Origin: Grifola frondosa | Lineage: Eukaryota > Basidiomycota > Agaricomycetes > Polyporales > Grifolaceae | Direction of reading: 5' to 3' | Assembly: GCA_001683735.1 (NCBI GenBank) | Contig: LUGG01000003.1 | Location: 1 to 64,000 of the forward strand | Length of the DNA stretch: 64,000 bases | In this document: positions 22,446 through 34,493 of the stretch, piece by piece | Layout: each line of letters opens with the position of its first letter | Numbering within the stretch: position 1 is the stretch's first letter | The notes under the pieces: generated by a model | Database searches by the model: none | The model's input: the letters and a program-made list of their open reading frames with translations, nothing else | What the model was told of the DNA's origin: nothing | Made by a program: the position numbers and the translations under genes

Positions 22446-24145
22446 TCACATTGTGGCCATGGGGAGCGAATTGCCCGTACCACCAACAGCACCTATGTTT
22501 GATATATTGATAGTGTTGCGAAAGTGGATCGATTCACTGATGCAAATTTTCCAAAATTCTTCGGTGAACTTGACGTCTAGTGGTATAATATAAGTCCTCA
22601 CATTTCATCTGAATGAGCGTATTCGTGCAGGCTCCGGTGCATTCTCGTGGTACAGATTGTCCTGAGCAACACTGGAGATGTCAGAAGGATACTATTCATG
22701 AGTGTATAATTTTTTTACATCGACAGACCTATAGCATGGTTAGAAGTATGCAGTGCATTTAAAATATCATGACGTACAAAATGGTAGTTGTAACATCTTG
22801 TGGCGTGAAAAGTCAGTCAGGCATCAAGCTCAGAGGATTGCCGAAGACATTATACCAAGTTCATGGGATCTATGGGTCCAATGAGACAGAAGTTCTGGAG
22901 ACGTTTCCATAGTACTCACTATTGAAATTGAGAAATATGAGAACCTGAGTGATGGGTGTTATGAAGTCATCCAAGACTACCACGAATGAAAGTGAATACG
23001 TACGACAAGGGGAGCATAGGAGATGATAGCGATGATCAACCAAATAATTCCCTACGGGTTACAACGACACGTGAATGAATGCGCAGTGACGAATGTAAGA
23101 GTCTTACCTGGCGTTCAACCACTCTCCAGAGACTGCCTGATCCTCTTTGAAACCAGATACCGATCAGCATAACGACGAGCATGAGGATATCGGTGATGAA
23201 GGTAACAACAATGTTCAGCTTGTATCGAGCAGTGTTGAATGCAATGCATGCTCGAGCTGTAGGGTCCCATGTGGCACCACCATCCTGTAATCAATATTAT
23301 ACTGAGAATATATACCTGCCATGAATGTGAAGAATATCTCACAGTGATTAGGCCTTTTATAATCCGATTAGCATTATTAAATGTACAGAAATTAAGGAAC
23401 ATACCATGCAGCAGAAACACTGCATCCAAAATAATCACGACAGCCGCAAATAGAATCACCCGTCGGTCACGGTTCCAGATCGCTACACTGCAATGTCGTT
23501 CAAATGGAGGCGAGACAGTGAGGCAATGGTGCAGACATACACACGAAGAGCCATGAGAGCCGAAGACAGTACTATCGCGGAGTAACCAAGATCCTGTATG
23601 ATATCATGTTCACATAATCATATGTTCGAATTTCGAGTAAGAACAGACTGACAACGATAGCGCGAGACATCGCCTATATGCGTAATCAGAAAATTATGGA
23701 CGTGATCAATGCCTGGACTTACATCACAGAAGCTAATTTCCGATTTGATATTGAGATAATAAAACAAGCAAATCACCGTGGCCAATGCGGTGAGCCGGCT
23801 GAGAATATAGAGCTGCAGGGCGAATGGACATGTCATCCCGTGAAATTAGACGAGAAAAACTTACAATCGTGGGTGATCTGAATTCCAACCTTCCAGCGGA
23901 GAGTAACTTCCAGTCGAAGTAAAGAGTGGTTATCCATTCCCATCTATACGGGAGATACAGCTAAGTTAGGATAGTGCAATTCATATAATGCAACAACACA
24001 CAGGAATATACCTCCAGAAACTTGAGACACAACGGCGACCGAAGCTAAAGGATGCAAGAAATTAGGAGCAATGCGCAGAGAATAAATGACTGCAATACAC
24101 ACCATACTCCTGCACTATTACAGTCGGATCCTGCCAATTCACCAT
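22446..24145 (-). CDS. Polytopic membrane protein family, copy C (intact)
   Basis: Start at 24145 (MVNWQDPTVIVQEY), phase-1 intron, then ASVAVVSQVSGGIF, an intron into WEWITTLYFDWKLLSAGRL, LYILSRLTALATVICLFYYL, DLGYSAIVLSSALMALR, VAIWNRDRRVILFAAVVIIL, a loop with TWDPTARACIAFNTARYKLN, DILMLVVMLIGIWFQRGSG, GIIWLIIAIISYAPLV, VLIFLNFN, DPMNL, TICTTRMHRSLHEYAH and a Ser/Asn/Gly-rich tail ending at TGA 22446-22448. I can place consistent phases at all introns I checked. About seven hydrophobic stretches suggest a 7-TM membrane protein, with a conserved R-x-Y/I-x-I/V-W-N-R/H before TM4 and a cytosolic-looking TRMHR-L-YEYA tail. The family looks basidiomycete-restricted; a receptor-like role is only a guess from topology. 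Six relatives lie in this window. Confidence 0.7.
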
Positions 24146-24679
24146 GATAGGAACTTCTCAAAACTTAAATGGATGCAATGAACGGAAAGGCGGTGGCAAC
24201 GTTGTCAGTGATAGCATACAGCGTACGCTTAAATCAGGAGGAATATACGCCAGATTGGGGAACACAGCCTCCGGGAGATAAGACCGGTTCAAATGATAGG
24301 CGTCGAGATGAAGAACTTTGGTTATGACAAATAGGCTGGCATGTTAGTTCATCATAGCATGTTGATATATAACAGCCAAACATGAACGTTTGAATCATGA
24401 TGACCAAATGGGGTCACCTCGCTTGCGCCAAAGACGGAAGTTTTGAAGTCATACCAGTAGCGACTATTATCATAGGTCTCACACTAGTCGCAGCTGATGC
24501 ATGATGAAGAAACGAAGTCGAGGTGTCTGTTGTGCTCGCGTAGCAGCAAAACTGCCTTTGTTATCTTAAAATAATTATTTTGTAGAAATAGTGCTTTTTG
24601 TTGAAGCGGCGTCAAATTCTAATGGATTCTAGTGGGATGTTACACAATATGAGTTTACCAGAACAGAAAACACCTCTCA
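24146..24679. other. Intergenic, no gene seen
   Basis: Holds the probable promoter side of copy C and the 3' side of the MFS gene. Nothing else could be supported. Confidence 0.4.
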
Positions 24680-26671
24680 TCATCCATTATGAAGGCCGAT
24701 CTCATCGGATGTGACGTTCCCATCGGTGAGTTGAACCTTATTCACCGCTACCTCCCCCTTTACCTCAGTCACTACATCTGACATTTTCCTACCCTTTTCT
24801 ACGTCTTCGTAGTTCCGATATGCTACCAACACCGCCAATCCCTGAACCACGATAAGCGCCATGACGAACCAAAACGCTGCGGCGCGCCCCTTATATGCGC
24901 CTGGCTGGCCGGCATCGATGCCCACCTGCACTGCAGTTACGATCGGTATTCCTACCGCTGTCGAGAGCTGCAGTGCTGCATTGTATATTGCGCCGACGGT
25001 TCCCGCTATTTCGGAAGGAGTTACTCGGAAAATCGTGATGCTGCAAGGAGGACGTCAGATGCGCAAGTCCGTCGCCGTTTGAGAGTGTTTACTTTGTGCT
25101 TGAGAACACGAGTGTGCCTCCGATGCTTCCGATGATGAATGCAGGGAAGGCAAAGCGCCAGTAGTCGCTGGGGCTATCCGCAAAGGTGAGCAGAATCGTG
25201 GCGGCGATCAGCAGGATGTCCCCAGCAAGTACGATCCACTTAGTAGAGAAGTGATCGGGCAGACGGCTGGCAAAGGGGATCACTAGGATGACAAGTATGC
25301 CGAGCGGTAGGCTGCGAACAGTCCGCCGAGGAAGGGACCGACACATGAGCCTTCAGCACAACTGATACTGGAGCAGAACGCACAAATGGACCGCGGAGGA
25401 GATGGCACTCCAATGAAACACGTCTTGCCAGTCGGTGGATAAGGTATAGAATATGTTGGCAAACCAGAAGAATGGCGTGAGTGCGACCGCTGCGAGGACG
25501 GCAAAGTTGGGATAGGCCCATATTCTCGACGGTCTACATTCGGAGTATCAGACGCCGCATGCTGAGAAAACGGAACAACTGACAGCGCAGCCCGTTCTGC
25601 GGGAACTGTTCTCTCCCACAAACCGAATGTGGCGATGAGAAATATAGAAATAACGAAGGGGGCAATGAAATTCGGAGTATCCCAACCCAAGCTAGAGCCC
25701 GACGTGACACCGAAAATGAGTAGCAAAAGTGCACCTGTATTGTCAGTGTTTTCGTGTGGAAAATTAGAATTAGGAAGATAGGACTGACTTGTGATGATAC
25801 CGAAACCGATCACATCAATATTTTTGGGCTTTTGCTGGTGCTCGTCAGATATACGATTGGGGATGGCAAAGAGACAAAGGACAGCGACAGGTATCCCGGC
25901 CACACCGCCGATCCAGAATACCCACCTCCACGTCGCGAATTGGACCAATACTGCACCTAAAACCAAACCGAGAACTGCAGAACATGTGAGCAATCTGCTC
26001 GAGATTTTCGGGTCGAGATACAATGAGGGTTCACCATTTCCTATGGCTGCCATAGCTCCAAAGACAGCTACGGCTTGCGCTTGTTCCTGCTGTGAGGTGA
26101 ACATGTTGACAATCAAGTGGAGAGCAGACGGAATAGTGGTAGATGCAGCTGTGATACTAACACTGAGAATCACTGAGCAATGCATCTACGGTCGACTCAC
26201 CGAGACCAGTAAATGCCCTGATCACCAAAAGACCAATAGTATTTTTGGCGAATCCAGAACCGAGGGATAAGACTCCGAATGAAGCGCACCCAGTGAGAAA
26301 CACGTATTCTGGAATATTGAAGCTGAGTTGCTGCATGATCAGATGCAAGAGAACATACTGGGATTATAAACATCACTGATACGGCCGCTCTAGAATTTGG
26401 TGAACACAATTATGCATGAGATCGAAAGATGATGAAGACCGACCACAAGCAAGAAAGACGCGAATGTGAGCTGGTACGAGGCAATGAGCCACGCCCCCTC
26501 CTCCGCTGTCATATTCAAAGCCGACGATGCAGCAGGGAGTGCTATAAAAATTGCGGAGGAGTTGAAGACCTCCAGAAATTGGGCAACGCAGAAGAGAAAT
26601 AACAGAAACCACCGTCGAGCCTTAGAGATTGCGGGAGAGTGAGGGGGTGGATAAGTTACTGTGTCGTCCAT
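24680..26671 (-). CDS. MFS transporter, DHA2-like (14-TM) drug/metabolite exporter
   Basis: Proton-coupled efflux carrier of the plasma membrane by family. The start at 26671 (MDDTVTYPPPHSPAISKARR) gives a short cytosolic N-terminus before TM1 (FLLFLFCVAQFLEVFNSS). Introns can be placed throughout, with frames joining cleanly: LTFASFLLV|SGRISDVYNP, GLL-VIRAFTGL|AASTTIPSALHL, GAMAAIGN|VLGLVLGAVL, an intron before GALLLLIFGV, a 48-nt intron joining AERAAL to PSRIWAYPNFAVL, one inside AVHF|LPLGILVILV, and one after VFSSTK. The length (about 540 residues), many hydrophobic segments and a mid-protein WERTVP loop fit DHA2/Azr1-like exporters. The tail (YRNYEDVEKGRKM...) is charged. It sits beside the oxidoreductase and UbiA genes, consistent with export of a small aromatic product. 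No break found, in contrast to neighbours. Confidence 0.85.
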
Positions 26672-27764
26672 AGTAGATAGATGGAGGGATCTGCTGAGGA
26701 AAGTGCGAATGCACAACCGGATGCGAGAAGCCGTCGGATGCCGCAGCAGACACCAGAAGGATCGAAATGAGATCGCAGCTGCCTGGGAATCAACATATCA
26801 TCTGCGCGTGCACTACTATATAAGCATTATTAATACTACTTGTAGATGTGAGTAATATTCGGTCCTTGGCCAAAATTGAGGCCTTGAGGCATCGATACTA
26901 TCGAGCACCCAAAATCATGACCATACTTACCGAAAGTACTAGTGTATATACGGCCTAGAATCTGCCAGAAATGCCTCCGGGGCATGGGTATGCGGTTAAT
27001 GGAAACGCTGGGTACATTGAGTACCAACGTGAGCAAATGGCCAATATTAAACGGTTAACTCAAATCTGTTACCGAAATCGATCGCGGAGCCGGCGCGGGC
27101 AGCTGTGTCACATAGCGTGACATCATCACAACTCTATTCGCACTGGTTTCTTGTGCATGCGCTTTCCACGCTTGATTCCTCACTTAAGCTTATGCCACGA
27201 AGCTGTTCGGAATCTCTTGTCCTCTTCCTGGCACCGCCGACGCCCTGCATTCTGATGAAGCACAGTTCTCCGTGGACGTCGCACCTCCATTAGTAGTAGG
27301 ACCCTAAGCAATACTAGTACCCTTTTGGAAGCTGTCTCGTTCCTCTCCTAATCCACGGAGGGAAACTCCAAAGGTGCGTCTTCTCACATGTTGAATGTGG
27401 CCACTAGTCTGGGCCTGGAAGAAGACAGTCTGCGTGCTGTTCGGGCACTTATGATGATGCCGCGTCTTTATGGTGATGCCGCGTCTTCTCGGTGAGGTCG
27501 GCATGGCCACTTCTCGTGAGAATAGGAGTTGTCATCGAACACGAAGGTCTGCAAGACGGAATTTGTGTGCCCATGACAATTCTCAAAACAGCTCCTTTCC
27601 ATCCTCCCCATTTGGCCCATACCTGCGTCTGATATCCCGTCCTCAACCGCCAACCCAAGGATGTTTTCCCTCATCTCTTTTGTCAAGCGCGTCAACAAGG
27701 TACTTTGCATTGCTCGCTCTATCTGGAAACGAGGCTCACCATATTATAGGGCAACAACCCACCT
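26672..27764. other. Intergenic between divergent MFS and oxidoreductase genes
   Basis: The MFS gene (-) and oxidoreductase (+) diverge from this 1.1 kb spacer, so both promoters lie here. A short repeat, atgccgcgtctt, occurs twice at about 27455-27490. I see no exon that I trust. Confidence 0.4.
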
Positions 27765-29231
27765 TTGGTGGAGAAGGCGTCAAATCCACTACGCTTTGGC
27801 GTGCTAGGCGCAGCCCGGATAGCCCCAGATGCTATCATCAAGCCGGCCAGGTGTCACGACGATGTTGAGGTGATCGCTGTCGCAGCACGGAACAAGGACC
27901 GCGCCGACGAGTTCGCCAAGAAATGGGACCTCCCCAAGTCCTATGGAGGTGCGACGGCATACCAAGGTGCGATGTATTCTCTCTGTAAGAATCGCTCTAT
28001 ATTCACTTCTCAATGCGTCTTCCCAGACCTGCTCGATGACGGAGATATCGATGCTGTCTACATTGGTGTAAGCGTCGTGTCCCCCCCACTCTTCAACAGT
28101 GTACCTAATAGAATCCTACAGCTGCCAAACAGCCTTCATTTTGAGTGGACCATGAAGGCGCTTGCCCTAGGAAAGCACGTGCTCTGCGAGAAACCCATCG
28201 CCGACAACGAAGAAGAAACCCGCAAGATGTTCGCTTTTGCCGAGGAGAAGAATCTCATTCTTCTTGAGGCATGGCAAGTCAGGTGCGTGTGTGCAGTACA
28301 TGCCAAATATCACACTGCCACATAGAGCGCATTGTGAATGCCAAATAATGCGTTGCTGTCCAGATTCCATCCTGCAATCCAGAGAGTCAAGGCCATCGTC
28401 GAAGAAGGCTCTTTGGGCAAGATGGTCTCGATGACCACACATCTCGGCGTGTGGAATAGTGTTTTCTTTGTCAAAGACGACATTCGGTTCAACTACAGCC
28501 TCGGCGGCGGCGGCCTTATGGATATGGGCCGTAAGTGCCAACTACTCGCCCCCCCCAAATCAATCTAATCTCAATACAGCATATCCCATCAATTGTATGC
28601 GCTACCTTGCCTCCTGCGAGCCCGTCATTGACTCCGCGGAGGCCATCTGCCGTTCGGAGAATATTGACCGACGTATCGAGACGCATATGACGTTCGGTGC
28701 GCTTCCCGCAACGATCATCACGGACTCCGCGATGGAGGGCTGGGGCCCGTTCCAACTCATCCCGCAATGGATCAAGATGGTGCTGCGCGTAGACTGCGAG
28801 GAGGGGGCAGTCGAGATCCGGAACTACGTTCTCCCCCATGTGTGGCATTCCATCACTGTTCTCCCGAAGAACGGCAAGCCACGTGTGGAGAAGGCGTACA
28901 AGCCGCTGGAGGGCAAGGGCGAGGAATGGTGGTCTGCGTGAGCTGCATCCGTCTTGCCGGCTTGGACAGATAGATGCTGAAAGTGTGCCGCAGGTACCGG
29001 TACCAATTGGAAGCGTTTATGGATAAGGTTCGCGGTCGCAAACCTCAGGCATGGAGGTCTGCCGAGGACTCGATTAGTTCGATGCACATCATCGATACCA
29101 TCTATACCAAAGTACGTCGCCCTGATTTTAGGGAGGTGTCTACTTATGCCCTCATAGTGTGGCCTTGCTCTGCGTCCAAACTCGGAGTTCAAGCTGTAAA
29201 TGTTGAATGTTCCTGCAGTTGGTGTCTGTGA
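27765..29231 (+). CDS. Gfo/Idh/MocA-family NAD(P)-dependent oxidoreductase
   Basis: Resembles fungal dihydrodiol/D-xylose 1-dehydrogenase-like members, which oxidise sugars or cyclic diols with NAD(P). N-terminal Rossmann fold: LRFGVLGAARIAPDAIIKPA (residues about 8-27). The family's EKP motif is present (HVLCEKPIADN, Lys catalytic), then WQVRFHPAIQRVK, SLGGGGLMDMG-PYPINCMRYL and the C-terminal beta-sheet domain through IPQWIKMVLRVDCEEG. Exons: 27765-27966, 28027-28067, 28122-28282, 28364-about 28534, about 28580-28939, then YRYQLEAFMDKVRGRK from about 28996. All GT-AG borders keep the frame. The last few residues are unresolved: reading through from IYTK gives a stop at 29231, but a small final exon may exist. 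About 390 residues, as is usual for the family. It lies between the MFS and UbiA genes, and substrate cannot be read from sequence. Confidence 0.85.
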
Positions 29232-30402
29232 ATATGCCCTTTTGCATTTTCCCATCGTAGGTTGCTTCCCAGCAGAAATTCCCAGACGCCATTCTCGAGC
29301 GGCTTGCCGCTAGTTATATGGACGCATGTTCTATAGTATGGATCCGTGCTGTACATATTCTCATTATATACTCGGCTTACACATGCGCTAGTGTTCAAAC
29401 GTTCAGCGGGGCAACTGTGGGTGCAGGGACCAAAAAAGGCAAAGCGGAATCTGATCGGTACGCAGAGATCAAAGATCGTGGCATCACTTGTTGTCTGTTG
29501 TGTGCCTCTCCTCACCAGTGCCTGCTCGAACATCACACGTCGGAGGTTTGCTGTTAAGTGCACTCATAATCTTGTGCTTTTACATGATTAATCAGCTGAT
29601 GTTAGTCCATTCAGTGAGCGGCGCTGTCCATCAACGGAGCACTTCTTGCTATCGATTGGCACTGATCGTCATACAGAAAACTGGGATTGTGAACATTGTT
29701 CTGTCGAAAGTGACCTACCTCCGGATAGCTGATAAACACGCCGATGTGTCCGGCTGGTGGGAACGGTTGGTATGAGTGAGATGGACGTGTCTTGACAGAT
29801 ATGTATTGATATAGTATCTCTTCCTGTGAATAGGATGTATCCTAGACATCTATTATAATTCTCTTGGTATGTATCCGGGGTACTGAATCTCTATAGTTCT
29901 TATCTACAAACATCATGCTGATAACCTCATGTCTGATATTCTTAGCATTGCGATCCCTTCGAGGCTCTGCAAGTGATCTATTAAAGATAAGCCAGTCCAG
30001 ACATGGAAGCACGACGCCGAAGGAACCTAGCTAGAACAATCCTCGAATTCATCTTCAACCTTTTCCCAGACTTCACTCTTCCCACAGTCCATGTATGTAT
30101 TCTTGCTTTTGGATTCTACGATCATAAATGACCGAACCTAATCTGTTTCATAGTGAAGACGGACCATTTGCCACGCCGCAAATAGATGGCGAGCTGTAGA
30201 GCGCTGGTTCAGTCTGAATGGCACCTGTACCCATCCTTGGCAGCATACAAAATTGTGAGCGTTATACTTACCTTCTTGGTTGGCATGCTTGTCCGCTTAC
30301 ATCATGCTAAAAAGGATCGGGCTCTCTGTTTGTCGCCTTATTTAGTATGAAGCTCAGCATATATCTATCCGTACCACAACCAGCGAACTCGCCATAGACC
30401 TC
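29232..30402. other. Intergenic, no gene supported
   Basis: A short ORF near 30005 (MEARRRRNLARTILEF) followed by a donor-like GTATGT might be an orphan first exon, but no continuation is recognisable. The UbiA promoter must lie at the right side of this spacer. Confidence 0.3.
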
Positions 30403-31724
30403 ATGGATGAATCAACGCCTAAACAAGATAGCAGCTTGCTTCACAAGTTAGAGAAGAGTGCAGCCCAAGATGCCATTCCTCCGCTATGGCTGTCCTACGT
30501 CAAACTCACAAGAGTCCACAAGTTTCCTGCGGGCTCGATTCTCGTCTTCTGGCCGAGTGGTATGTTATCACAATCGCCTCCTCTATTCTTCCCATCGTTG
30601 ATGCTCTCAAAGCATGGGGCCTGGCCTTGAGTGCCTATTCTGTCGGACTTCCTGCCCGCATTTTGGCGATACAGTTGATAGCACACCTTGTCGGATCTGT
30701 TCTGCGCCACAATGCAGCATGTATCTGGAATGATATGTGCGACTGCGAGGTCGACAAACTAGTCAGTAAGTATTCGTCGTCACCGCGCATAGGTCGGTTG
30801 TGTTCTGAAATGACTTTCATCCATCTGCGGATTATCACAGACCGCACCAAAGGGCGTCCCATCGCTCGCGGACTGGTATCGATGACCGGCGCCTCAATAC
30901 TTCTCTCCATACACTATGTCCTGTGTGTTCTTCTCCTGTCCTATGCCGGTAATTTTGCGTGAGTGCCAAGATATGCCCTACGTTATACATATGTGACGAC
31001 CTCCTTTGCCAGCATGAAAGTCGGTCTTGTCGGTCTATTCTTCATTGACGTGATGTATCCGTTGACCAAGCGATGGACGAACTGGCCCCAGGCATGGCTA
31101 GGTCGGTATATATTTCCTCCAATTGAGGTTCCGATTATATCCAATGCATCTCTAGGTGTTGCTATGACTTGGGGTCTTCCCGTCGCTTGGATATCAGTTA
31201 ATGGAGTTATGGACTGGCCTCTGATTTCAACACTCTTTCTTGGTGGAATCTGGTGAGTAGCCTACATGTGCTAATTGTCCTATTGCGCTGATGCGATGAC
31301 ATGCTACATTCACACGTACCAGCTGGACGATCCACTACGATACGATATACGCATGTCAAGACCTCCGCGACGATATTAAGGCCGGCGTGCGCTCCACAGC
31401 TGTGCTGTTCGGTAGTGCAGTGCGCCCGATTCTTGCCTGCTTCTCAACCGTGTTTGTACTCTGCTTGGCATGGGCCGGGGGATGAACGGAAATGGGCCTG
31501 TGTATTTCATCATTACTGTCGGTGGCGCTGCGATTCATCTAGCATGGCAGCTGACCACGCTTGATTTCGACGTTGGGTCGGAATGCTGGGCGATGTTCAA
31601 AGTAAGGAAATTTGATATCTTGAGTTGCGAAGCGTCTGACTCTTGCCTTCAGGCTAATGGGGATCTCGGGTTTGTGATATTGGGCGGAATGCTTGGTGAT
31701 TATGCTCTCAGAGTTCTTCTGTAA
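30403..31724 (+). CDS. UbiA-family aromatic prenyltransferase (copy 1)
   Basis: Integral membrane enzyme that joins a prenyl diphosphate to an aromatic acceptor (Mg-dependent). Exons: 30403-30559, 30613-30765, 30841-30958, 31013-31101, 31156-31252, 31323-31601 and 31653-31724, all with GT-AG borders and consistent phase. First Asp-rich motif: WNDMCDCEVDK (NDxxDxxxD). Second: YDTIYACQDLRDD (YDxxxxxxDxxDD). Both are complete, so catalysis is feasible. The protein is about 320 residues with eight or nine hydrophobic helices; ending LGGMLGDYALRVLL. One defect: at about 31477 a GGGGG run puts WAG and GMNGNGPVYF in different frames; six Gs would restore WAGGMNGNG, matching copy 2 (YAGVLNGNGPMYF). 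This is probably a homopolymer indel. It resembles COQ2-type proteins but has no evident mitochondrial presequence and sits among metabolite-type genes. Confidence 0.85.
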
Positions 31725-32329
31725 TGTGCTACTCAGGTGACCTACTCACTTTGCGAGGATTTCTGATGATCTATGATGATGTATACGTATTTGTGCGATG
31801 TGATTTCTCAATACTTAGTTGCGAATTAGTAATATATACAAATGGTCCTCAAGAAAGGTAGAAATAACATCAGAAGCGCGCTATACATCATACTAAACCT
31901 ACAGCCGGCATCCCGTTTAATCCCTAAACTTGCTGAAACAGAGTTCGCACCAGTGCAGTGGGCCTGATAAAACTAACGGCGTCAAAGTGACTTCTCTCCC
32001 TTCACGGTATCGATCTGATCGGAGCTGACAAGACACAAAGACAATGATAACGAATCTATGCGACATCCAGCGGCAGTACGGGCTAGAACTGCGTTCAAAT
32101 CATACAGCCGTATCGGACCGATGTACATCTTCCCCCGTGTCATGTGTATCATCGCGCGCGCTGCAGATGGGGCAGCGGCGATACGGGCTAGGACTGCGTT
32201 CAAACCATACAGCGGTATCCGACCGATATGCATCTTCCCCCGTGTCACGTTCATGCACAGTATACAACAAGTTCTAGATAAATTCCCATAGTGTACAGGA
32301 GTTGCCAACGTTAGCCGTTCTCATATCAC
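31725..32329. other. Intergenic between convergent UbiA and monooxygenase genes
   Basis: Both flanking genes end here, so only terminators are expected. It contains the 105-bp-period duplication described separately. No polyadenylation signal can be named with confidence. Confidence 0.4.
32071..32249. repeat. Tandem duplication, ~73 bp units at 105-bp period
   Basis: Unit 1 begins cggcagtacgggctagaact (32071) and unit 2 begins cggcgatacgggctaggact (32176). They stay alike through catcttcccccgtgtca with scattered changes. The repeat sits in the 3' spacer of two convergent genes. No coding role is supported. Confidence 0.8.
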
Positions 32330-34493
32330 TCATACAAGGATATTGGAAAAGTAGCGAATAACGCCTTCTGCCGCTAAGACGTATGCACCGATGATCCCGT
32401 CGGGACGTATCACCACGAAGGCCTTCGTGTCATCCAGGATCCCGTAACCGGAAGTGGCGTGCCCCGCTGTATCGACCAGGACGCGATCGCAAACAGTTGA
32501 TATGTCCCTGAACTGGGCGTGCTTCGTCTGGGAAATCAGCACGAGACTCGCCACGCCAGGTTTCCGGAAGACCCCCACAGTCGCCAAATCACTTTGGAGC
32601 TCCGTACCATCCGCCGTCCCAGGGAATACGAGGACGGTATGGTTCCTCACGGAAAACACGCCGTGCAACGTCATGCTATCCGATCCATCTAAGAGAACTG
32701 TGGCGTCCGGTGCTCGATCGCCGGCACGCAGCTTGTCGACGCCGCTCCCATACGGACTGATCTCCTGAGGCGTCTCCGGGCCCTTTCCCTCTCCCTCGCC
32801 CCCACGCTCATCAATAACGATAGAGCTCCATCTGTAGTTGATTCCAAGCTGGAGGAACGACCGTGGCCGGAACATGACGTCCTCGACTCTGGGCGCCTTG
32901 CCTGCCTCGAGTGATGATGAGTCTAGCTGTGGGAACGCGAGAGAGTGCAGCTCCGTCGATAGGTTAAGCATCTCGGCTACGACGGGCATGCGTTCGAGGG
33001 CATATGTTTCAAGGAGAGTAGCGGGAGCCAGCCGCCGAATAACAAGAGAAAGCTTCCAAGCAAGATTGAACTATGAAGCATGTTTGGTAACAACACGATT
33101 GATGGAGCGAGAGGAAAGTACGCACGGAGTCCTGCATCGCTGTATTACCACCTTGTCCGCCAGCTGGAGAGTGACAGTGTGCACTATCTGATACGGAGTC
33201 AGCACGCACGCGACCTAATGATCCGCTATAAGCCTCACCTCCTGCTAAGAATACTCGCCCAACGCTGAACGACTGCACCATACGAATATTTGCGCTGAAA
33301 ACATGGATGTCACTTGAATGATACAACATTCCGATATAAAGACTGAAAAGGACCGACTGACCGCCAGTCAGTAACGCAGCAGACATTCTCAAGCTTGATA
33401 TCGGTACTTCCAGTGATCGAATTGAAGAGATCCTGCACCCCAACAGGATCAACAGGAAGTATAGCAGGAAGATTAGGGCCAACGGCTTGAAGCTGAAAGA
33501 GCGGCGGGGGCTCTAAAGGTTTCAGGCCAATTCTAGATAGCAATGAGAAAGATTGCGCGAAAGAGATCGTTGGATATCCTTACGAAGCGGTTGAAAAGCT
33601 GCCCCACATGTCCCAATACTAAATAAAAGATAAGTGTAGTATGATTTAGAGTGTCTATGAGGGACTTACTTCGCGATTGAAATCCTTGACATCCACATTT
33701 GCAGTCAGGATACGATCCGCAGTTTTCGTCTGTCCAACGAAAGGCAACCCGAGGAGCTTTTTTACGATACCTATTGCTTCATGTGAATATCTAATGCAGG
33801 TCGCGCGTCAGCGAACATCATCACCTTTTGCACCGTCCGCTCCGACAATGTACTGGCACTCGAAAAGTTCTTCCACCCCCTTAGAGGTAAGTCGGGCAGT
33901 GACTGTGTCTGCAGTTTGCTCCACACCAGTCAATGTCACTCCAAGCTCGACGTGTGCTCCGAGGTTCTCAATATGCCTACGGAGAATCTTCTCGAGCTGG
34001 GCCTGGCTAGTGGATGCGACTTGCGACTAAGTGGGAGAGGTTATCGCAAGTAAATGAAGCAGAAAGACGACTTACAAATGGGATCTGCGGGCAGGATTCC
34101 GCTTCCTCAGTCCATTTCATGGTCTTGACAATTTGCCCATCGGGACCATGGATCGCCATCAGAAGTGCGGCGTGGCAATCGCGAGTACCTCATCGATAAT
34201 TCCCAAGAAATTCAGCAACTCCTGAGTGCGGGGCTGCATATAGGCGACAGAACAATGGTAAGAAGAGCTCCATGCGTCTGAAACAAGTCAAACCTGAATT
34301 GCAGTTCCACGGGCACCTTCGTGAAAACTGGCATTCTGCTCAATGATCCTGACCGGTATCCCGTTCTTCAGAAGAGTGAGTGCGAGAACGAGACCGGCAG
34401 GGCCGCTGCCCACCTACAGCGCCCGTTAGTTCATGGATCGTGGAAGTTCACAGCAGGACATACTATGAGTATTGCGGGCTTTCCAGATGCCAT
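32330..34493 (-). CDS. FAD-dependent aromatic monooxygenase (phenol-hydroxylase type), copy 1
   Basis: Class A flavoprotein hydroxylase: uses NAD(P)H and O2 to hydroxylate a phenolic ring. The start at 34493 (MASGKPAILI) runs through a short intron into VGSGPAGLVLALTLL (GxGxxG, FAD ADP site). Further landmarks in order: PRTQELLNFLGIIDE; YIVGADGAK (DG motif); the GD motif split by an intron, AG|DSAHCHSPAGGQGGN; FNLAWKLSLVIRRLAP; then the thioredoxin-like C-terminal domain typical of phenol 2-monooxygenases (GDRAPDATVLLDGSDS...). About 560 residues. One break: near 34163, TPHF and MAIHGPDGQIVKTMKW are in different frames; one extra C (cacttcctgatg) would heal it. Draft indel or recent pseudogene. 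It is head-to-head with copy 2 (35232) and next to UbiA, suggesting joint action on a prenylated phenol. Confidence 0.8.

Noticed and set aside
25283..25600. Apparent frame breaks in the MFS gene
   Set aside because: Both are resolved by ordinary GT-AG introns (AERAAL|PSRIWAYPN and AVHF|LPLGIL); the gene is intact.
30403..31724. UbiA copy 1 as mitochondrial COQ2
   Set aside because: Cannot be excluded, but no presequence is visible, paralogues are clustered with monooxygenases and an exporter, and COQ2 is normally single-copy.
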